From NCBI GenBank assembly GCA_023213235.1, contig CP096137.1:817587-881586 (forward strand): a DNA stretch of 64,000 bases, in the 5' to 3' direction. The notes under the pieces were generated by a model, which did no database searches, was not told where the DNA came from, and worked only from the letters and a program-made list of their open reading frames with translations. Positions 37,191-46,086 of the stretch are shown piece after piece. A program made the translations under genes and the position numbers. Source of the DNA: Elusimicrobiota bacterium. Lineage in GTDB: Bacteria; Elusimicrobiota; Elusimicrobia; UBA1565; UBA9628. How positions within the stretch are numbered: the first letter of the stretch is position 1; each line of letters opens with the position of its first letter.

Positions 37191-38640
37191 CTTGGGTCAC
37201 CCGCTCTCGGACGAAGATCACGCGCGGGATGGTCGCCCGCTTTTCATTTCCCGCGGCGTCCCGCCACGAGACGCCGTAGCGCTCCTCCTGCTCGATGATC
37301 GACGCGCGGTCCTTGGCGGCGATGTTGAGGTAGGTCAGGAGCTCGGCCAACCCCTTCTCCAGCGGATGGCGCTCGCAGATCTCCTGGAGCGTCACCTGCG
37401 AGGCCCCCTCCAGCGCCTGCTCGATGCGCCGCCGCAACTCCCGTTCGTCCACGAAATGGACGCTGTAGAGGGCGTCGCTCTCGAAGTCCGCCACGCCTTC
37501 GTCCACCTGGACCTGCTCCAGCAGCGCCTTCTTGTTCTTCGCCGGGTCGAACAAGCCTCGGGCCATCGTGAGGTCCCAATTGGGACGCACGTCATCGAGC
37601 GAGGCGAATTGACCGTCGCTGGGCGTCCGGCCCAGCTCGATGGCACGCTTCTCGATGCTTCGGATGAGCTCCATGATGCGCCTGTTCTCCAGCCAGGCGC
37701 GGCCTTCTATGAACCGGCGGAGGCTGTCCGTGAGCGATCCGGTCGTCTTGTTGATCTTCTCGCCCGACTCCATCAGGCGGTACTTGAGGCGGACCAGGAG
37801 GTCGTCCGGCCCGAGCGCTTTCACGTCCTCCAGCGCGGTCAGTTTGCCCGCCATCTCCTGAAGTTCCTGCTGGCGGTCGGGCGACATCAGAAACTCCCAG
37901 AAGGCCTTGAAGCTTCGGCCTTCGTCGGAGGAAGTGATCGTGCTCTCCTCGCCGAAGATCTCGTCGAGCAGTTGCCCCTTGCTCTTCTCGCTCGTCGCGA
38001 TCTTTTCTCGGGTACGCCGGTCGAGTTGCCGGAAGTTCTCCTCGACCTGGCGGAAGTCGGCGAGGAGCCTGCGGGCCGCATCTTCGACCTGGAGATACTG
38101 CTCCTTGATGCGCGTCGGGTCGTAGGAGAGGTCCTCGCCGCCCTTCAGGCGCCGAATCTTGTCCTCGAGCTCGGCGCGCTGTTTCTCCAACAGGGCAATG
38201 CGGGCCGCGCGGTCGGTCTCAGCCGCTTGCGTGACCTGCCGCAGAAGCTCGAAGATCGTGAGCAGGCGGGACTCCGTGCCGACGAAGGGCCTCTGCTCCA
38301 GGCTGCGCAGCCACTCGATGGCCTTCTCCGTCGCCGGAGTCAGATCGAACTCCGGCTCCTCGCCCTTGGCGGGGTAATACTTGCGCAGGTGGGCGTTCTC
38401 GCCGCGCGCCCAGTCGTCCAGGTAGTCCTGCGCCGGCTTGGGGTAGCGGTTGTCGTGGGCGGCGTTCAGATGGAAGAGGTGGTCCTCAAGTTGGGCGGCC
38501 AGTTGCGGCTGCTTGATGGAGCGGGCATTGGACTTTAGGAAAGCTTGGTCGAAGAAGCTGATGATTAGCGGCGCCGTCTCGGCGTTGAGTAGGCGCCAAG
38601 CCGGGTATTTTCGAAGTCGCTCTAGGTAGTCGTGATCCAT
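37183..38640 (-). CDS. jetA: Wadjet JetA, kleisin-like subunit
   Basis: 485 residues of the DUF3375 type. It begins MDHDYLERLRKYPAWRLLNA, has SFFDQAFLKSNARSI, then coiled-coil middle (EKQRAELEDKIRRLKGGEDL) and winged-helix end. JetA is the MukF-like kleisin that bridges the JetC heads. First gene of the jetABCD operon, divergent from the helicase operon. Confidence 0.88.
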   Translation of the reverse strand: MDHDYLERLRKYPAWRLLNAETAPLIISFFDQAFLKSNARSIKQPQLAAQLEDHLFHLNAAHDNRYPKPAQDYLDDWARGENAHLRKYYPAKGEEPEFDLTPATEKAIEWLRSLEQRPFVGTESRLLTIFELLRQVTQAAETDRAARIALLEKQRAELEDKIRRLKGGEDLSYDPTRIKEQYLQVEDAARRLLADFRQVEENFRQLDRRTREKIATSEKSKGQLLDEIFGEESTITSSDEGRSFKAFWEFLMSPDRQQELQEMAGKLTALEDVKALGPDDLLVRLKYRLMESGEKINKTTGSLTDSLRRFIEGRAWLENRRIMELIRSIEKRAIELGRTPSDGQFASLDDVRPNWDLTMARGLFDPAKNKKALLEQVQVDEGVADFESDALYSVHFVDERELRRRIEQALEGASQVTLQEICERHPLEKGLAELLTYLNIAAKDRASIIEQEERYGVSWRDAAGNEKRATIPRVIFVRERVTQDA

Positions 38641-38835
38641 CGGATGTCACCACACGAATCCGAGTCACGAATGGATGGGCGGGTGCGAGAGATGATTTTA
38701 CTATAACTACACGGCGATGTTCTCCTCGATTCCAGATGCCATTCGTAAATTTGAAAAGCCTGTTTGATTCGCTCGCGTGAATTTCCGCGAATGGTGTTAG
38801 ATTGCTAAGATAATGCCTACATTTTTCGCAATACG
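38641..38835. promoter_or_regulatory. Divergent promoter region between Wadjet and helicase operons
   Basis: 195 bp, clearly more AT-rich than the flanking genes. GATAAT near 38808 on the plus strand and TATAGT near 38700 on the minus strand are possible -10 boxes; no confident -35 partner was seen for either. Confidence 0.4.
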
Positions 38836-41751
38836 ATGGGCACCCCATTCCATTCAAAATATTTTGCGCATGAGCTGACCAAGCGCTGCTCCTCCGACAA
38901 CCTGGATAAGTTGTCGCAGTCGCTCAACAACGCGACAATCGACCTGAACCCGCACCAGGTGGACGCCGCTCTTTTCGCCTTCAGATCGCCGCTCTCCCGG
39001 GGCGCTATCCTGGCGGACGAGGTCGGGCTGGGGAAAACGATCGAGGCCGGCTTGATCATGAGCCAGCTTTGGGCGGAAGGCAGGCGTCGCATCCTGTGCA
39101 TCATGCCGGCCGCTCTCCGGCAGCAATGGGATCGTGAACTGGCCGAGAAGTTCTTCATCGACGCTCTGATCCTGGAGTCGTCGAGCTACAAAACGCTTCA
39201 GGCCCAAGGGCAGGCGAATCCTTTCGAGCAGAGGAACCGCGTGATTTTGTGCTCGTTCCAATTCGCCCGTAGGGAAGCGGCCATCATCCAGCGGACTCCT
39301 TGGGACCTCGTAGTGGTGGATGAGGCGCATCGTCTTCGCAACGTCTACAAGACCGGCAACAAGATCGCGCGGACCATCCGTGACGCCATCGGGCCACGGC
39401 CGAAGATTCTGCTGACGGCCACTCCCCTCCAGAACTCTCTGATGGAGCTTTACGGCCTGACGAGTTTCATTGATCAGCACCTCTTCGGCAGCGCCGAGTC
39501 CTTCCGCGATCAATTCGCCAAGCGGATCGCCGACGGCCGCGGCGACGAATTCGCCGATTTGAAGCGGCGCATCCAGCCGGTGTGCCAGCGGACTCTGAGA
39601 CGGCAGGTTTCGGAATACGTCCGCTACACCAACCGGGTCTCCCACACGCAGGACTTCACGCCCACCGACCAGGAATGGGAGCTGTACGAGTCCGTTTCCG
39701 CCTATCTCCAGCGGCCGCAGTCCTACGCGTTGCCCGTCAGCCAGCGGGCCCTGATCACTCTCGTGCTGCGGAAGATTCTGGCTTCCTCATCCTTCGCCAT
39801 TGCCGATACCCTCGGAACGATGATCGAGCGCCTGGAGGCGAAGGCGAAGAGCCTTGCTCCTGCCGATGGCGACGCCACGGCCGCCCTCGAATCGGAATAC
39901 GAGTCTTTGGCCGAAACCAAGGAAGAGTGGGAAGGGGACGCTCCTGAGCCCGCTGCTCCTGCGGGTAATGCAGACGCGCAGGCGAACGAAGCGGAGCGCG
40001 CCGCGATCAATCAGGAGTTGGAAGACCTCAAGAACTACAAGAAGCTGGCGGAGTCCATCACGCGCAACGAGAAAGGCAGCGCGTTGCTCACGGCCCTCAA
40101 GACGGGCCTCGCGCGCGCCGAGGAGTTGGGCGCGAAGCAGAAGGCCCTCATCTTCACGGAGTCCCGCCGGACGCAGACGTATCTCAAGGAACTGCTCGTC
40201 GCCAACGGCTATGCGGGCAGATTGGTCACCTTCAACGGGACCAATACCGATCCCGAGTCGCAGAAGATCTACAAAGCGTGGTTGGAACGTCACGCGGGGC
40301 AGGACTGCGTGACCGGTTCCGTGAGCGCGGACATCCGTTCCGCGTTGGTGGAAGAGTTCCGGGATGGCGCGGCGATCATGATCGCCACGGAGTCCGCCGC
40401 GGAGGGCATCAACCTTCAGTTCTGCAGTTTGGTCGTGAACTACGACCTCCCCTGGAATCCGCAGCGCATCGAGCAGCGGATCGGCCGATGCCATCGGTAC
40501 GGCCAGCAACATGACGTGGTGGTAATTAACTTCGTCAACCGCAAGAACGCCGCCGACAAGCGCGTCTACGAGTTGCTCTCGCAGAAATTCAGGCTCTTCG
40601 AGGGCATCTTCGGGGCTTCTGACCAGGTGCTGGGCGCCTTGGAGTCAGGCGTCGATTTCGAGAAGCGGGTCAACGACATCTATCAGTCCTGCCGCACGAC
40701 CGAGGAGATCAACGAGGCTTTCGACAAGCTTCAGCAGGAGCTTGAGCTTCAGATTCAGTCGCGCATGGAGACGGCCAAGAGCCAGTTACTGGAGCATTTC
40801 GACGTGGATGTGCAAGAGCGCCTACGCCTCAGCCAGGACGGCAAGAAGCGTCAGAGAAGCCGCTTTCATCAGTTGCTATGGTGGTTCGCCAAAGGCGAGC
40901 TGGCCGGGCACGCGGAATTCTCCTCGGACGAGGCGATGGAGTTCAATCTCAAGAGCCTGCCCTCCTCGATACAAGCCGACGATGTGCGCGTCGGGTCCTA
41001 TGCGCTCGTGCCCGAGAACATGCCTGAAGGCACGCATCATTTCCGTGTCGGCCATCCGTTGGCGGAACGCCTCATCACGGCTTCGCGGCAGCGAGCCCTG
41101 GAGCCGCAGTCCGTCCGATTCGACTACGACCGCCTCCGCAAGGTGAGCGTCGTCGAGGCTTTGCAGGGAAGCTCCGGCTGGCTGAACCTGCATCTCGTCT
41201 CCCTGGAGTCGCTCGAGCCCGAGGATCACCTTCTCTTCACCGGCGTGAAGGATGACGGCCAGCCCTTGACCGAAGAATGCTGCCGACGGCTATTCGATTT
41301 CTCCGCCGAAGCGCTCGGCGCTGCGCAGATTCCGGCCGATACCGTTAAGAAGCTCGAAACGGGCGTGGAAAACGGCGTGAAGGCTTTGATGGACGACACT
41401 CAGGCGCGCAACCGCAATTTCTTCGACTCCGAGATCGAGAAGCTTGAGAACTGGGCGGCCGACCTTAAGGACGGCTTGGAGTCCGAGTTGCGCGAGTTGC
41501 AGCGCGAGATCGCGGCCGCGAAGCGCGAGTTCCGCCAGGCGGTGGATTTGCAGACGAAGGTCGACCTACAGCGCAAGGTCGCCGATCTTGAGCGCAGGCG
41601 CAACGAGAAGCGGCGAGGCATTTTCGAAGCCCAGGACCGGATCGACAGCCAGAAGGACGAGGTCTTGTCGAAGGTCGAGGAGAGCTTGAAGCTCCGCCTC
41701 AAGCGGGAGCCCCTATTCACGATCCGTTGGCAAGTGGGAGCGAAGGCATGA
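38836..41751 (+). CDS. SNF2-family DEAH helicase of a defence operon
   Basis: 971 residues. Walker A ILADEVGLGKTIEAGLIM, DEAH in LVVVDEAHRLRN, motif III LLTATPLQNSLMELYG, C-lobe motif IATESAAEGINLQF and QRIGRCHRYGQQHDV. The last 300 residues are coiled (ELRELQREIAAAKREFRQAV). Similar helicases occur in DISARM (DrmD) and in helicase-methylase-ATPase (Hma-type) systems. No DISARM DrmA/B/C is present. Ends ATGA on the small gene. Confidence 0.8.
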   Translation: MGTPFHSKYFAHELTKRCSSDNLDKLSQSLNNATIDLNPHQVDAALFAFRSPLSRGAILADEVGLGKTIEAGLIMSQLWAEGRRRILCIMPAALRQQWDRELAEKFFIDALILESSSYKTLQAQGQANPFEQRNRVILCSFQFARREAAIIQRTPWDLVVVDEAHRLRNVYKTGNKIARTIRDAIGPRPKILLTATPLQNSLMELYGLTSFIDQHLFGSAESFRDQFAKRIADGRGDEFADLKRRIQPVCQRTLRRQVSEYVRYTNRVSHTQDFTPTDQEWELYESVSAYLQRPQSYALPVSQRALITLVLRKILASSSFAIADTLGTMIERLEAKAKSLAPADGDATAALESEYESLAETKEEWEGDAPEPAAPAGNADAQANEAERAAINQELEDLKNYKKLAESITRNEKGSALLTALKTGLARAEELGAKQKALIFTESRRTQTYLKELLVANGYAGRLVTFNGTNTDPESQKIYKAWLERHAGQDCVTGSVSADIRSALVEEFRDGAAIMIATESAAEGINLQFCSLVVNYDLPWNPQRIEQRIGRCHRYGQQHDVVVINFVNRKNAADKRVYELLSQKFRLFEGIFGASDQVLGALESGVDFEKRVNDIYQSCRTTEEINEAFDKLQQELELQIQSRMETAKSQLLEHFDVDVQERLRLSQDGKKRQRSRFHQLLWWFAKGELAGHAEFSSDEAMEFNLKSLPSSIQADDVRVGSYALVPENMPEGTHHFRVGHPLAERLITASRQRALEPQSVRFDYDRLRKVSVVEALQGSSGWLNLHLVSLESLEPEDHLLFTGVKDDGQPLTEECCRRLFDFSAEALGAAQIPADTVKKLETGVENGVKALMDDTQARNRNFFDSEIEKLENWAADLKDGLESELRELQREIAAAKREFRQAVDLQTKVDLQRKVADLERRRNEKRRGIFEAQDRIDSQKDEVLSKVEESLKLRLKREPLFTIRWQVGAKA

Positions 41752-41942
41752 CCCAAACCGACCAGACGCCGGACTCGATCTTGACGGAGGAAGTCATCGC
41801 CAGTCTGCGCAGGGATAAGCTCCTCCCGGAAAAGCAGCTCGAATCGCTGAAGGCGAAGATCGCCTCCGGAAAGATGAAGGCTGAGGACTGGCAGGTGATG
41901 ATCGAGCTCGCCGTGGACGCGGAGGCCAAGAAGGATGCCTAA
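41748..41942 (+). CDS. Small acidic helical protein
   Basis: 64 residues, ATGA overlap upstream and 8-nt overlap downstream, so co-translated. SILTEEVIASLRRDKLLPEK and the rest form two or three charged helices. No family recognised. Probably a subunit linking helicase and ATPase. Confidence 0.6.
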   Translation: MTQTDQTPDSILTEEVIASLRRDKLLPEKQLESLKAKIASGKMKAEDWQVMIELAVDAEAKKDA

Positions 41943-44277
41943 ACGCATCGAGAAGCTGTCCTTGGCCGGATTCCGGGGCGCGTCGAAAGACGTGGATATT
42001 CCTTTCGACCCGCATAAGCCCATCACAATGATCTTCGGCGAGAACGGGACCGGCAAATCCTCGATCATCGACGGGATCGACTTCGTCTGCAACAAGGAGT
42101 ACGGGTCCATCGCCGACCGGAGCGGCACCAAGCCGCGAGAGCACATCGTCGCGCTGAAATCGGCAGCCAAGGACCTCCGTGTCACGCTTCATCACGACGG
42201 CTCCGCCTGGACCGGCGCGCTTGACAAGGGGCTTCCCTCGATCACCGGCACGGGAACGCCGCCTCGCGCGCGAATCCTGCGCCGCGGCCAGATCCAGAAG
42301 GTGATTAACGCGCCGGCCGCCGAGCGCTACAAAGAGCTTCAGGACTTCATCGTTCCTCCGAAGGTCGAGGCCGCCGAGAGCGCACTGAGAGATTGTGTCA
42401 AGTCGCTCAAGGGCGACTTGGAGCAGGCGGTTTTCGCGAAGTCCCACGCCGAGGAGCAGCTAAACGAATTCTGGAAGACCGCGGGGAGTCCGGGCAAAGA
42501 CTGCTTCGAATGGGCGAAGGAGCGCGCCAAGGAGAACGAGGCGGGCTTGACGGCCGTCTCTTCCGAGGCGAAGACTCTCCTCGCGGCGCTGGATAAAGCT
42601 CAGCTCTCCGTGGATGCGTGGACTGCCGCCCTCAAGGTTCATTCGGACGCCGTCGGCAAGCAGGAGAAGGCCCAGACCGCTTTGGACGGGGCCGAAGCGG
42701 CGCAGGAATCCGATTTGGTGGAGCTGCTGACGGCCGCTCAGAAGTATCTGCCGAAGGCGGCCAAGACCGACGAATGCCCGTTGTGCGAGCGCCCGGGTAT
42801 TACTCTGGAAGCCTTGCTCAGGCGCATCGCCGACCGCCTCGCGGCGATGAAGCGCCTGGTCCTGCTCAAGCAGGAGCTGGACACGACGCGTAAAGCGGCC
42901 GAAGCCGCGGCTTCCGTTTTGAAGCATAGCCGTAGTGGCCTGGTCGCCGCCGCGCGCGAATTGGCGAAGGAGCTCGACAAATCAAAGCTGGCGGAAGTGG
43001 CGGCCTTGAAGCTGGATTGGGCTCAATTTCCCGCGATGCGCTCTGAAGCGGAGCCCGAGGCCAATGACGCCGTCTTGAAGGAAGCCCAGAAGGTCCAGCT
43101 CGCCGCCAAGCCGTGCTCCGCGGACGTAAAGACGAGGCAGGAGACCGCGTCACGCGAGGCAAGTCAGCTCGGCATGATCAAGAAGGCCCTGGCCTCCGTC
43201 GATGAGAATACAAAGAAGGCCGAGGGCGTCGATGCCCGTCTAAGGCGGGGAGAGGCGATTCGCTTGATCGTGGAAAAGGGCCGCAAGGATTTCGTGGACG
43301 GCATCTTGGACGCAATCTCGGGGGACGTCGGCGACCTCTGCGATAAGATTCATCCGGGCGAAGGCATCAAGATTCGCCTCTACCTCAACCCCAAGACCCG
43401 CGGCTCGCTTGAGTCCGACGGGGAGTTCGAGGGCGTGAAAGGCGTTCCGCCGCAGGCGTACTACAGTGAATCGCACCTGGACACCCTGGGCGTCTGCATC
43501 TTTCTGGCTTTGACGAAGAAGTTCGGCGGCAAGGAGACGATCGTCGTCCTCGACGACGTGGTGACCTCCGTTGACGCGCCCCATATGGGCCGATTCCTGG
43601 ACCTGCTTCTGGAGCAGGCCGAACACTTCGGCGAGATCATCGTCGCGACTCACTATCGTCCGTGGCTGGAGCGTGTGCGCCACGCCAGAGGCCCGAGCGC
43701 CCAGGTGCAGATTCTTCACCTGTCGCATTGGACTTTGGCGCATGGAATCCGCCCGGGCATAGCTAAGCTGGCGATCCAGGATTTGCGTGACGCCATGAAG
43801 GGCGCGCCTCTCGATCGGCAAGCGGTCGCGTCGAAGGCGGGTGTCTTTTTGGAGAGCTTGCTTGACCAGCTGGCGCTACTCTATGAGTGCCATGTGCCGC
43901 GCCGCCCGGACCCCGAGTATACGCTTGGAGAGCTTCTGGACTGCATCGGGAAGAAGCTTCGCGCCGCCTTGAAGTGCGAGATTCATGTTGCGGGGAAAGT
44001 GCAGGCGGAAGTTCCGCTGAAGCCGCTTTTGGATGTGATCTCCGAGACCGGTTGGATACGCAATAAGGTTGGTTGCCATTGGGACATGAAGGGCTTCGAC
44101 GTGCCCGATAAGGACGTGCTGGCCTTCGCCGAGCATACGATCAAGTTTGCGGAAGCGCTGATTTGCTCCGCTTGCGGGTCGTTGCCGACGAAGAACAAGA
44201 CCGGGACCTGCTGGCAATGCCGCTGCACCGGGGCTGATGGGCTCCGCATGGTCCCGTTGGATGCGCCGGAAAAATAG
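41935..44277 (+). CDS. Rad50/SMC-like ATPase with zinc-hook motif
   Basis: 780 residues. Walker A MIFGENGTGKSSIIDGIDF; coiled region about 140-430 with a CPLC hook near 281; signature-like YYSESHLDTLGVCIFLAL; Walker B ETIVVLDDVVTSVDAPH; H-loop IVATHYRPWL. A C-terminal helical domain ends in a zinc ribbon (CSACG, then CWQC). Such ATPases gate DNA ends in RecN/Rad50-type machines and serve in several defence systems. No nuclease domain is evident, so a partner (YhcG or Res) may cut. Confidence 0.75.
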   Translation: MPKRIEKLSLAGFRGASKDVDIPFDPHKPITMIFGENGTGKSSIIDGIDFVCNKEYGSIADRSGTKPREHIVALKSAAKDLRVTLHHDGSAWTGALDKGLPSITGTGTPPRARILRRGQIQKVINAPAAERYKELQDFIVPPKVEAAESALRDCVKSLKGDLEQAVFAKSHAEEQLNEFWKTAGSPGKDCFEWAKERAKENEAGLTAVSSEAKTLLAALDKAQLSVDAWTAALKVHSDAVGKQEKAQTALDGAEAAQESDLVELLTAAQKYLPKAAKTDECPLCERPGITLEALLRRIADRLAAMKRLVLLKQELDTTRKAAEAAASVLKHSRSGLVAAARELAKELDKSKLAEVAALKLDWAQFPAMRSEAEPEANDAVLKEAQKVQLAAKPCSADVKTRQETASREASQLGMIKKALASVDENTKKAEGVDARLRRGEAIRLIVEKGRKDFVDGILDAISGDVGDLCDKIHPGEGIKIRLYLNPKTRGSLESDGEFEGVKGVPPQAYYSESHLDTLGVCIFLALTKKFGGKETIVVLDDVVTSVDAPHMGRFLDLLLEQAEHFGEIIVATHYRPWLERVRHARGPSAQVQILHLSHWTLAHGIRPGIAKLAIQDLRDAMKGAPLDRQAVASKAGVFLESLLDQLALLYECHVPRRPDPEYTLGELLDCIGKKLRAALKCEIHVAGKVQAEVPLKPLLDVISETGWIRNKVGCHWDMKGFDVPDKDVLAFAEHTIKFAEALICSACGSLPTKNKTGTCWQCRCTGADGLRMVPLDAPEK

Positions 44278-44295
44278 GTAGCGAGGAAGATTATC

Positions 44296-46086
44296 GTGCA
44301 AAAGACGAAACTCGAATTGAATTGGATTGGCAAAGAGAATCGGCCCAAACTAGAACCGCGAATTCTAGTGGAAGAAAAGGGGAAGTCCTATCACGCCTCT
44401 TTCCGCGTGGATGGCAGCGGAGGTTTTGAGAATAGACTCATCTTTGGTGATAACCTTTTGGCTCTCAGAGCGTTAGAGCAGGAGTTTTCCGGGAAAATAA
44501 AATGCATCTACATTGATCCGCCGTTCAATACGGGCGCGGCTTTTGAGCATTATGATGATGGCGTTGAGCATTCGCTGTGGCTCAATCTCATGTATCAGCG
44601 ATTTGAAATTCTTTATCGCTTGCTGAGCCCAGATGGAGTCCTATGGGTACACCTGGATGACAACGAGTCCGCCTACACGAAGGTCATCTTGGACGAAATT
44701 TTTGGACGAGGGAAGGCATTCTACCGGAATACTATTACCGTGAAGGCCAACAGCCCCTTTGGCTTTAAGCATACTTCCGGCAGCATCTTTAAATCTGCGA
44801 ACCATATTTTGGTGTATGCGAAATCTGAACAGTTCGATTTCAACCGTGTTTTTGTCGAACGCGATTACGATACCGCCTATCGATTTGTTCTGAAAGATAG
44901 GAAATCCGATTGGAAGAAATGGGAATGGGAATCTATTGGCGATGTTATTGCGCGGCAGGAGAAATTTGAATCGGCTCGCGAGGCAAAGAAGACTCTGGGG
45001 GAAGAATCCTTCACGCGGTTGGTGGCCGAATTCGCTATTTTGAATGCGGAAAGAGTTTTCAGGACCGCATCAGTTACGGGTGGCGCGAGACAAAAGAGGC
45101 TGGTAACTCTTGAGAAGTCTGCAAAAGAACGGGACAAGGTTTTCCGCCACCCGAACGATGACATGGACTATTACTTCATCGGTGGTGAACGGGTTCTATT
45201 TTACGACGAGCGCCTCGTTGAGATCGATGGACAAAAACTGCCTGGAGAGACGCTCACGGATATCTGGACGGATATTTCCTGGGAAGGGATAGCCCGGGAA
45301 GGCGGGGTAGATTTCCCGAAAGGTAAGAAGCCTGAACAACTGTTGAGGCGGATAATCGAGTTTTCGACGCGCCGTGGCGACTGGGTTCTTGACTCATTTG
45401 GCGGCTCTGGGACGACGGGCGCCGTGGCCCATAAAATGGGTCGCAAATGGATTTTGGTTGAGTTCGGCGAGCACTGCCAGACCCACATTATCCCGAGACT
45501 TCAAGGCGTCATCGATGGCAGGGACAAGGGCGTGGTCACCGAAGCGGTCGGATGGAAGGGAGGGGGCGGCTTCCGATATTATCGGATTGCGCCTTCTCTG
45601 CTAGAAAAGGACAAGTTCGGCAACTGGGTCATCAGCAAGGAGTACGACGCTGTGATGCTTGCGGAGGCGATCTGTAAGTTGGAGGGATTCGCTTACGCAC
45701 CGAGCGACGAAGTGTATTGGCGACACGGGCATTCAACTGAAAAGGACTTCATCTACGTTACGACGCAAACGCTGTCGCGCGAGCAGCTTCAAAAGCTTTC
45801 CGACGAGGTGGGCGAGGAGCGGAGTCTTCTTGTCATGTGCGGGGCGTTTCGTGTCAAAGACCCTGATGAGTTCCCTAACCTGACGGTCAAGAAGATCCCC
45901 AAGGCGGTGCTCTCGCGCTGTGAATGGGGGCAGGACGACTATAGTCTTGAGATTAAAAATCTACCTTTGAAGGTCGAGGCTGATGAGAAAAGTGTGGCGC
46001 CTATTCCCAAGCCGCGATCCAAGATAGAACGCCGAGAAGAAGCTTTGCTGTTTGACCTGTCCGGAGCGGAAAGGGAGCCGTCATGA
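44296..46086 (+). CDS. mod: Type III-like adenine DNA methyltransferase (Mod)
   Basis: 596 residues from GTG behind GAGGAA. Motif IV DPPFNTGAAFEHYDD comes before motif I DSFGGSGTTGAVAHKMGR, the beta-class order of type III Mod and orphan adenine methylases. HLDDNESAYTKVILDEIFG lies between. It methylates host DNA so that the Res partner spares it. The first two-thirds is visibly more AT-rich than its neighbours, suggesting separate acquisition. ATGA overlap to the YhcG gene. Confidence 0.85.
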   Translation: MQKTKLELNWIGKENRPKLEPRILVEEKGKSYHASFRVDGSGGFENRLIFGDNLLALRALEQEFSGKIKCIYIDPPFNTGAAFEHYDDGVEHSLWLNLMYQRFEILYRLLSPDGVLWVHLDDNESAYTKVILDEIFGRGKAFYRNTITVKANSPFGFKHTSGSIFKSANHILVYAKSEQFDFNRVFVERDYDTAYRFVLKDRKSDWKKWEWESIGDVIARQEKFESAREAKKTLGEESFTRLVAEFAILNAERVFRTASVTGGARQKRLVTLEKSAKERDKVFRHPNDDMDYYFIGGERVLFYDERLVEIDGQKLPGETLTDIWTDISWEGIAREGGVDFPKGKKPEQLLRRIIEFSTRRGDWVLDSFGGSGTTGAVAHKMGRKWILVEFGEHCQTHIIPRLQGVIDGRDKGVVTEAVGWKGGGGFRYYRIAPSLLEKDKFGNWVISKEYDAVMLAEAICKLEGFAYAPSDEVYWRHGHSTEKDFIYVTTQTLSREQLQKLSDEVGEERSLLVMCGAFRVKDPDEFPNLTVKKIPKAVLSRCEWGQDDYSLEIKNLPLKVEADEKSVAPIPKPRSKIERREEALLFDLSGAEREPS

